Source: Neocallimastix lanati (nom. inval.) (taxonomy: Eukaryota; Neocallimastigomycota; Neocallimastigomycetes; Neocallimastigales; Neocallimastigaceae). From it: 20,000 nucleotides of DNA. Both the position numbers and the translations under genes were made by a program. The stretch spans positions 1 through 20,000 of the forward strand of contig JACVTC010000207.1 of assembly GCA_016946835.1 (NCBI GenBank). The letters run 5' to 3'. Below the pieces are notes generated by a model. It had not been told where the DNA came from. It searched no databases and worked only from the letters and a program-made list of their open reading frames with translations. Position 1 is the first letter of the stretch; every line of letters begins with the position of its first letter. Shown piece after piece: positions 1-9,000 of this stretch.

Positions 1-3000
1 CCTGTGCTATCTTTTACAATATTGAGACAATAGCTATTTCTTTTTAAATTAACTTTAGACTTACAGAGAGTAATATCTTTTGAAGAATCATACTTGTAAT
101 TACAAAGAACGGCTGGTTCAGTAACACATTTATACTTTTCATTTTCACGAGTACATTTTATTATGTTCTCATAATTACCAGAGTCTATATAATAACCTTC
201 TAATGCTTCTTCTTCATTCTTCATGTTACAATATCCATTAGTACATTTCATAACGTTTTCCCATGGTCCATTTAAGTAATATCCATTTCCATTTTCAACA
301 AAGCTAATAGTGTTTTTCTTTGCGTCACATTTAAGGATTCTACTATTATATAAGATATATTCATCTGATAATCCTCCTCCACAAGTATTTTTAATGTTAC
401 AACCAGCTTTTGTACATACGTACATTTTGAATTTAGAATTAACAGATATATCTAATGTTTTTCCTACAATAACATTAACTAACTTATTAGCATTATCAAT
501 AATATATACACCTTCATCCATAATATATATTTCATTATTATAATTAATCTTATACATTGTACCATCAATTGGTATATAAATATCTACATATTTCTCAGCA
601 ATTCCTTTTTGATAATTATATATATTCACATTTTCATTTGAATAGCCCCAACCATTCTTATAATTAATACAGGCAAGTGATGATTTATCAACAATAATAT
701 ATGTATTATCTTCAGCAGAATAGCACAGTTGTCCGGAGGCTAATGATTTTTGTGACTTACATTTTCCTGTACTGTATTCGTAGGTACAAAGTGGAATTTC
801 ATTATTATCCTTGGTACATACCTTTCCATTACATTTTACCATATAATTATTATCTTCTTTCCAAATTGAACTGTCTTCATTAGTTCTTCCAATTAATACA
901 GTATTATCTAAAGAACTTACTAATTTTCTGTAATTACGAATATTTCTAGAATAATATTTATTAGCAGAGTAGACAAATCCATCAATATAGTAGTAGTTTT
1001 CAACATTTGCACTACTTGTTAAGGATAAACAATTTGGTTCGTCTATACCAGTATTTATTTCTTTGAATGCGAAATAGACATTATTACCACTAACACAAAT
1101 ATTACCTGGGCTAATTATTGGTTCATTTCTATAATCACTGTAAGTTTCAGTGTCTGGTTCGTCCTTATAACTAATGTAACAGGTATTTGTTTCATAGTAT
1201 AATAAGGTACACTTTGGAAGTTCTTCATACGTTAATAAACTACAATTAGATTCATCACAATTATATACAACATTTGTGGAAACATTATTAATATTTAATT
1301 TTGACAAGTAATAACCTCCTCTAATTCCAATTACATTTTTCATATCCTTACATTTCATTGTTGTACCAACCTTAATACATTCATAAATTGTACTAACTTG
1401 TTCATCCTTCTGAGTTACTAATTTTTCAGAAGCATTTAAAACATAGTTTCCTTCTTGAGTCACTGCTTTCCATTCATTACATACACTATTAGAGCATTTT
1501 CCAACCATTAATACACCTTTAACATTTTCATAAAGATGAACACCATTTTTATCATCACTATTAATTATAGAACAACTTCCACTTCTGCAATCATACATTG
1601 CATTATTTCCCTTCAAGTAGTATCCATTTGGTGCTACTATTGCTCTTGAATCACTAATGGATACCGCAATATATCCAACACTAGCTTCAGGTAACAAATT
1701 ATTATTAATGACATCAATAGTGTTTGAAGTTAATTCAACACCTGCTGTTCCTCCAGTACATAATTTATATTTACCACCAATAAATGCAATATTACCAACT
1801 TTGTCATTTGTACATGAGGTGTCAATTGCTTCCTCGTATAATACACAATTATTGGATGTACATTGAATAATTGGTAATATTTCTTTATCAGTAATCTTCT
1901 TATAATCTGTTTTATAGTTTACGGCAGCATTTAAATACCAACCACTATTAATTTCACCATTAACTTCATAACATCCAGATTCTTTTGTACATTTAATAAG
2001 CTTTCCAGGATTTTCTGCATTTAAGTACCATCCTTCCTTTAACTCTCTTTCCTTACAAATTGGTAATCCTTTAATATCATATCCTCCTTCATCTCCTTCC
2101 TTTTTCTTTTCTGGTAATATGCATTGTATTAATGGATAATTTCTTGAAGATCCTACTCTGAAACCTTCATTTACTCCATGCTTTCCATTAAATGTATATT
2201 CGTCATTAATAGTGTGACAATTTCTGTATTCACAATAAACTAATTCTACGACATTTTTATCATTATCTGTTTTCAAATAATAGTTATCATTTGGAATTTC
2301 ATTTCTCTTACATTCACCACTTTCTTCACATTGGTATAACGTTCCTGCATTTTTATCATCAATTATATTATCTTCTCTCACAACAACGTTTGTTTTCATC
2401 TTCAGTTGATAGACGGCATTAGATTTAACACTCAATAATACATCCATTCCATCTACACTGATACCTGGGAAATTAGAAGCAACAGCAATATTAGTAATAG
2501 CGTCTACTTTATCCTTACCAATATCTATAACTTTATTTAATGTATGACATAGTTTAAATCCTTCGTTATAAATTAAAGTTCCAGTACTATCACATTTAAC
2601 AGCTTCCTTCGCAATAAGAATTTCAAATTTACTTGTAGTATCGTATTTGATATAACGCTTATCACCAAATACATTATTGAAATACCAACCATTATTGGGT
2701 GTCGTCACAGATTCACATTTCACACCATCATCACCTGAATTTTTACATTCATAAAGACTTCCATTTGCATTACCTAAACTCGACAATATTTCTCCGTTAC
2801 TTCCCAATAATATATAACCTTCTCCATTATATTGTTTAATATAATCTTTCTTTTCTTCAATAATTAAACTCTTATCATCTTCAGTTACTGAAATACTGCC
2901 AAATGATGATCCCTTTGATAATGTAATAACAAAGAACTTTGAGCTATCATCTGTTTTCTTAATTTCTTCTGGAGCAGATCCTTTTTTAACACACATTTTA

Positions 3001-6000
3001 TATTCTTGGAATGTACCACTAGTATTTGTTATTCTGACCAACTTTCCAATTTGCTCTTCGGAACACTTATTACTTGTTGGAGATTGGAATAAAATACTTT
3101 CTTCATTAGCTATTACACAATTTCCATTGTTACAATTAATAATACTTTTTCTATATTTAAGGTCGTTGTTAACTCCTGAATTGATATAGAATCCATTACC
3201 TATTTCATTACTTTCAAGTAATTTGCAAATTTTGGACGAATTACAGTAATATAATTTATTATCTTCGTCACTATCATTTGAATCTGTGCTTTCTTTTGGA
3301 TCTGTAATTAACATTTCATTAGAACTGCTAATTAAGTAATATCCTTCACCCTTGAATTGAACTACATAATTACTATTTACCTCAACAAGGAAGGAATCAA
3401 GTGTTTCTGCACCAGGGAATTTATGATCACCAGAAATTAAATAATACTTATCATCTTCAATAGCAAGACTACTTCCACCTGCAACTTTAATGCTACTTCC
3501 ATTTACCTGTCCAATCTTACTTCCAGTAGAGTCTGTACACTTGGCATAGTCACATAAAATATAGCTTCCGGCTACATTCTTATAACCTGATACAATACTA
3601 CATTCTCCATTCTTACAATAATACATTTGATTTCCTTCTCCTTTAGCGTTATCGACAGTATTTGCTAGAATACTTCCTTTAAATATTTCCACATTAACAC
3701 CAGTCGTAAATTGTTGTTCACAAGTTGGATTGGTATCCTCGTCCTTGATCTTGTAATATTTATATATCTTATTATTGTAGATACAGTATTCATTTTCTGG
3801 AATTACTTTATTACTGATCTTGCATCCACTATTACATTGTGGTAATCCCTTATTAATTTTTGGATTTTCTTCATCAATATAACCTATACCAACAACATAA
3901 TTGGCATAAACTACAGCATAATTTTTACCGTTAGGGAATAAATTATTTAATGAATATTGAGAAAACTTTCCAGCTTCCTCTGCTATTTTTATTTGAGCCT
4001 TAGTTTTTCCACAGAATATATATTGATTATTATTGTAGATAAAATCACCTTCGCCCTTACATCCACTATTCACATCAACAACTACACAACTTCCAGATAT
4101 ACATTTTATGGCTTTATAATCAGATTGACCACTAACGTACCAACCATCAGAGATAGTTTCACCACTTCCATATTTTAATTCACACTTTCCAATATTTGAA
4201 TTACAGGTGTATAAAGTATTTAAGCTGTCAGATTTATTTGCTAACCTTTTTTCTTCTGTGTTAATTAAAACATAGTTATCAGTTTTCAAGATGTTTATAC
4301 TATATTTTGTTGCTTCTGCAATAACTGATATACTCTCATATCCTGGGAAATTACTTTCAACTGAATAATAATTATTTGTTGTACTTTTACTAAATCCAAT
4401 TTTTATAGAATTATATACAACAAATTCATTCTTGTTATTTTTATCGGTCATAACACATTTAGTTTTATCATTATTATTTTTACATTCGATAATATTATCA
4501 TATCTTTCCGATCTGTAGTAACCGTAATTTGGACTTTCAACAAATTCACAACGTTTGGAATCCTTATTACATCTGTATAATACATTTCCATCAGCACCTC
4601 CGCTACTATTGTTTGTTATTACAGCATTTGATGAAGATAATAGTAGGTAACCATCAGTAATAACCATAGTTACAATTTTACCACTATCACTAACATTCAC
4701 TAAGATTTTATTTCTAAATTCTGCTTCAGGGAATGTATTTTTAAGATTAATAGTTACTGGATAATAACCGTCACTCGAATTATCTTCGGAACTACAAACC
4801 TTTATAGTGTTATTTTCATTGATTAGAGCACCTTCTCCTGCAATTTCACATTTACTTTTTAGAGTACTTTTATTATAGTATTCACATCCAATAGTACTAC
4901 ATTTTGAGTATCCTTCACCACCAATAACGTAACCATAGGTAAGATAACATTTACTGCTAATACTACAATCATATAATGATGCTCCATAATGTTTTTCATT
5001 TACTTTACTGGTATCTAATTTCCTGAAAGTAGCATCAAATAATTTTATATTATTATCAGTAAGGGGTTCACATTCTCCATCTTCAAATGTATATATTTTT
5101 CCATTACTTATACAACTTTGTTTTTCTTGTAATTCTTCATTATTTTCAGTTATACAACTATTATTTTTATCACTTTTTATAATACCTACTTCGTCTTTCT
5201 TACAATTTGGTAAACCTCCAACATTTATGGCAGCACTTGCTTCACATTTTTCAGCAGTGCATTTAATGAGCGCATCATTACTACTAGTAGCTGCATAATT
5301 TTCAAATAGTAATCCTACATTAGCATTAATAAATTCACATTTTCCACCTCCACATACAGCTATAGCATTTTCCTTTTTACCTGTTTGTTTTGAATTTAAG
5401 AAATACTTCTTATTTCCTTGTTTATCAATTTGATAACATTTTCCATTTTCACATGTATAGCCTTCAACATTTTGTGGAGAAATTTCATTAGAAATCATTT
5501 TATTATCTTTGTCAATAAAGATATTTGTTCTTTCGTTATTTTTAACTTTACTATATCTTACAGTTGATAATTCATTCATAATGTAGTAATTTGTACCATC
5601 ATAAATATCTCTTTTACTATTATTTTCATTGGAACTTAATATATATTGATTATATAAACCAGTACTAGGCTCTCCATTAATTGTTAATTTTCCATTGTTA
5701 TATTGTATTGTAGGATCTTCATTAATTTCACATTTTCCATTGATGCAGTAATACAACTCTCCTTTATCACTATTATAGTAGTATCCATCCATAATTTGAG
5801 TTGTAACTTCCTTGTAACTTCCATCTGCTGTCTTCATTCTTATAATACCATTTACCAATTCATAACCTAAAATAGGTGGTTCTCCTGCATCTTTAATAAT
5901 ACAAGCACTGCCAATTTCACACTCATACTTACTGTTTTCATTAATTTTAATATAAACTTTACTTAATTCATTTTTATTAGAAATATATTTATATATAAAG

Positions 6001-9000
6001 TAACCATTTCTTGTATCATAATCATATACGATTTCTTTTTTAACACTTTTATTATTAATTTGAATGTTTGATCCTTTCTGAAGATCGGAATCAGCTGTTA
6101 AAGTTTTCTTACTAAGTAATACACTTTTATCCTTTAAACAAACAACATCTTTATCACTATCATTGTTAGTAGCAATTCCTGGACATTCTTCAACTTCTTT
6201 AATGTAATCCTTAAATGTTACTTTGTATTTACTAATATCTACCATAATATATCTGTAATTTGTACTTGCAGATGGGAATTTCATATTTGGAATTGAGTAA
6301 ACATAGTTAATATTAACTTCCCCTATATCCTCAATACCTATTTCACCTTTGTTACATAATTTAAATTTAAATTTTTTAGTATCATCATCCAACTGGAGTT
6401 GTCCGTCTACATCTATCCAGACAGGTCCATCCATTACAACATTATAAATATTATTATTAGAATTACAATTCACATTTTTGCTTGCATCTTCTTCATTAAA
6501 TTTAATTGTAAGACACAATTTTTCATCATTCTTATTGCATCTATAGTATTGTTTATTAGTGTAATCTAGATAATAACCACCTGTCACAGAAGCTTCTTCA
6601 CATAACCCATTTCCCCAACCAGTACAGAAATATAGCTTATTACTGTCAGAATCATAATAGTAACCGTCTATTATAACTTGAGTAATAGTAACTGTATTTG
6701 CTTCATTAATTTCAATTTTAAATACAGCAAACTTATTAGATCCAGTGATCTCTTTTATCCATGGAATGGTGTTTGCATTTTTAATTGGAATAATAATCTT
6801 TTTAGCTTTTTTCATTTCTGGATCAAGTTTGACATTATCATTTACACACCATGTTATCACACCATCTTTTAATATATATTTGGCACTATTCGTTGAACAA
6901 CTATTTTCAAATTGCACCTTTGTACATGATCCCATATTTCCACTCTTTATACATTGAATAATACTTCCATCAGCACTAACATACCATCCATTTTTAATAT
7001 TTACTACAGATATTTCTTTAAATTTAAGTTTATTATCACTAGTATCTTTATAATTCTCTAATATTGGGTTTTTTAATTTATCATCTGCCCCATTTAAATA
7101 ATATCCTTCTCTTAAATTATTTGTATAATACTCAGCGCATTTATTATCAATACAATTAATTACTTTTTCATTAGTTTGTATATACCAATCACTAACAGTA
7201 TCTTCTTTCTCACAAAGAATACTTTTACATTTTAATAATTTTCCATTTTCACCATTTATGAAATATTTAATTTCAGTACCACTTGTTGCTAGTGGTGTGG
7301 AATCATTTATTCCGTTATCTTTATAATTTATTAAATAATTTTCGCCCATTCCAGTTATAAAGTAACCTTCAAATGATGGGTTGTATTTACTACATTCTAT
7401 TATATCATTTCTATTTTTTTTACAATTAATCATATAGTTATCTTTTTTAATATAATAATAACCTTCTTTTGGTTTTGCGTATCCGACACAACTATTGGAA
7501 GCATCACCAGTCTTTGGACAATTTATAAGTAAATTTTCAGAATCACCACTTGGGAACCATTGATAATATATACTTTTTACAATTTCCTTTTTATTACAAA
7601 CATTATTTTTACAGGATATAAGATTTAATCCATTTTGGATGTAGTATCCATCATTTGGTGTGGCATAACTACATCTTATTTCACCAACAGATTTATCACA
7701 ACGAATTAATTGGTTAGTCAAGTCTTCACTCTTATAATATCCTTCATAAATATTTGTTTTTTTCTCGCTACAGGAACTTTGATTACAATCAATCAAGTAA
7801 TTCTTTTCATATGGAAGATAGTATCCTACTTTATTAACAATTTCTGTACAACCATTAGGGTCACAATTACCTCTACATGATAAAAGTTTATTGTTACTAC
7901 CAATGCAATATACATTACTGGAAGTATTCACTGTATTAGAATATTTACAATTATTATCTTTATCACAGCTAATAGTAGCATAACTTTTGGTATTAAGGTC
8001 AGAATTTGGATAAGTTTTTCCAGCACCAGATTCTTCGCTACATCCAGTACTAGAACACTTGTATACTTTTCCTGTTTGATTAGAAGTAGCAATAACTTTA
8101 CCATAATTTCCATTATTAATGAGATAGTAAGTATCTTCGGTAAAAATAACGGGAACTATCTTTTTATTATCAACATATTTCATTTCTGTTTTTATATCAT
8201 TTTTTATAATATATCTAGTAGTTGTTTGAGTTAAAGTAGCCTTTTTTGGATTACTTCCATCAGGTACAGTACATATTGTATTCTCTTTTATTGTACCAGC
8301 ATGTGCTAATTCTGAACACCACGTATCCTCTTGAGGTTGTGAGTACTTTTCACAGCCGCTTGTACTACATTCTAATGCTTCACTAGAAGAATTTATATAA
8401 TATCCGTCTTTGCCATCTGTAAGATCATTTTGTTTTATTATTTCAGAAATTGTATTACTACTTGTAATTAATAAATTTTTATCGCCAAAATTAGCAGGAT
8501 CATCATCTGTTATCGTTGGATTGACATAGTAATTACTTAAAGTAGTAGGTACAGAACATTTCCATTCATTTTCTTTATATTCACATACTACCACTTTATT
8601 ATTTCCGTTTGGTTCATCTAAAATTTTTGAAGTGCTTTTATCAACAATATAAGCAACGCTTGAATCAGTATATTTGGTTGGAAAATCTAAGAATTTACTA
8701 TGTTTTACTGATATAAATTGACTTTTTTGATTATCTTTAAGAACCATAAATTTGTCGTTTGAATTGGTTTCTTGAATTTCATTACATGCGTACTTTCCTG
8801 TACAGTATATTACAGGATATTTCAGAGAAGCAATGCCTTCTATATTATTATTTATGTATATTCCATTTACATCAGCTTCTTTCAATTCCCATTTAGCTGC
8901 TTCAGCTTCTCTTTTTCTTGATGCGGGGGTTTCAGGTTGATTTCCATGAATTAAAGGTTTAACATTGGTTAAACCTTTAATTCCTGTTTCACCGTTTAAA

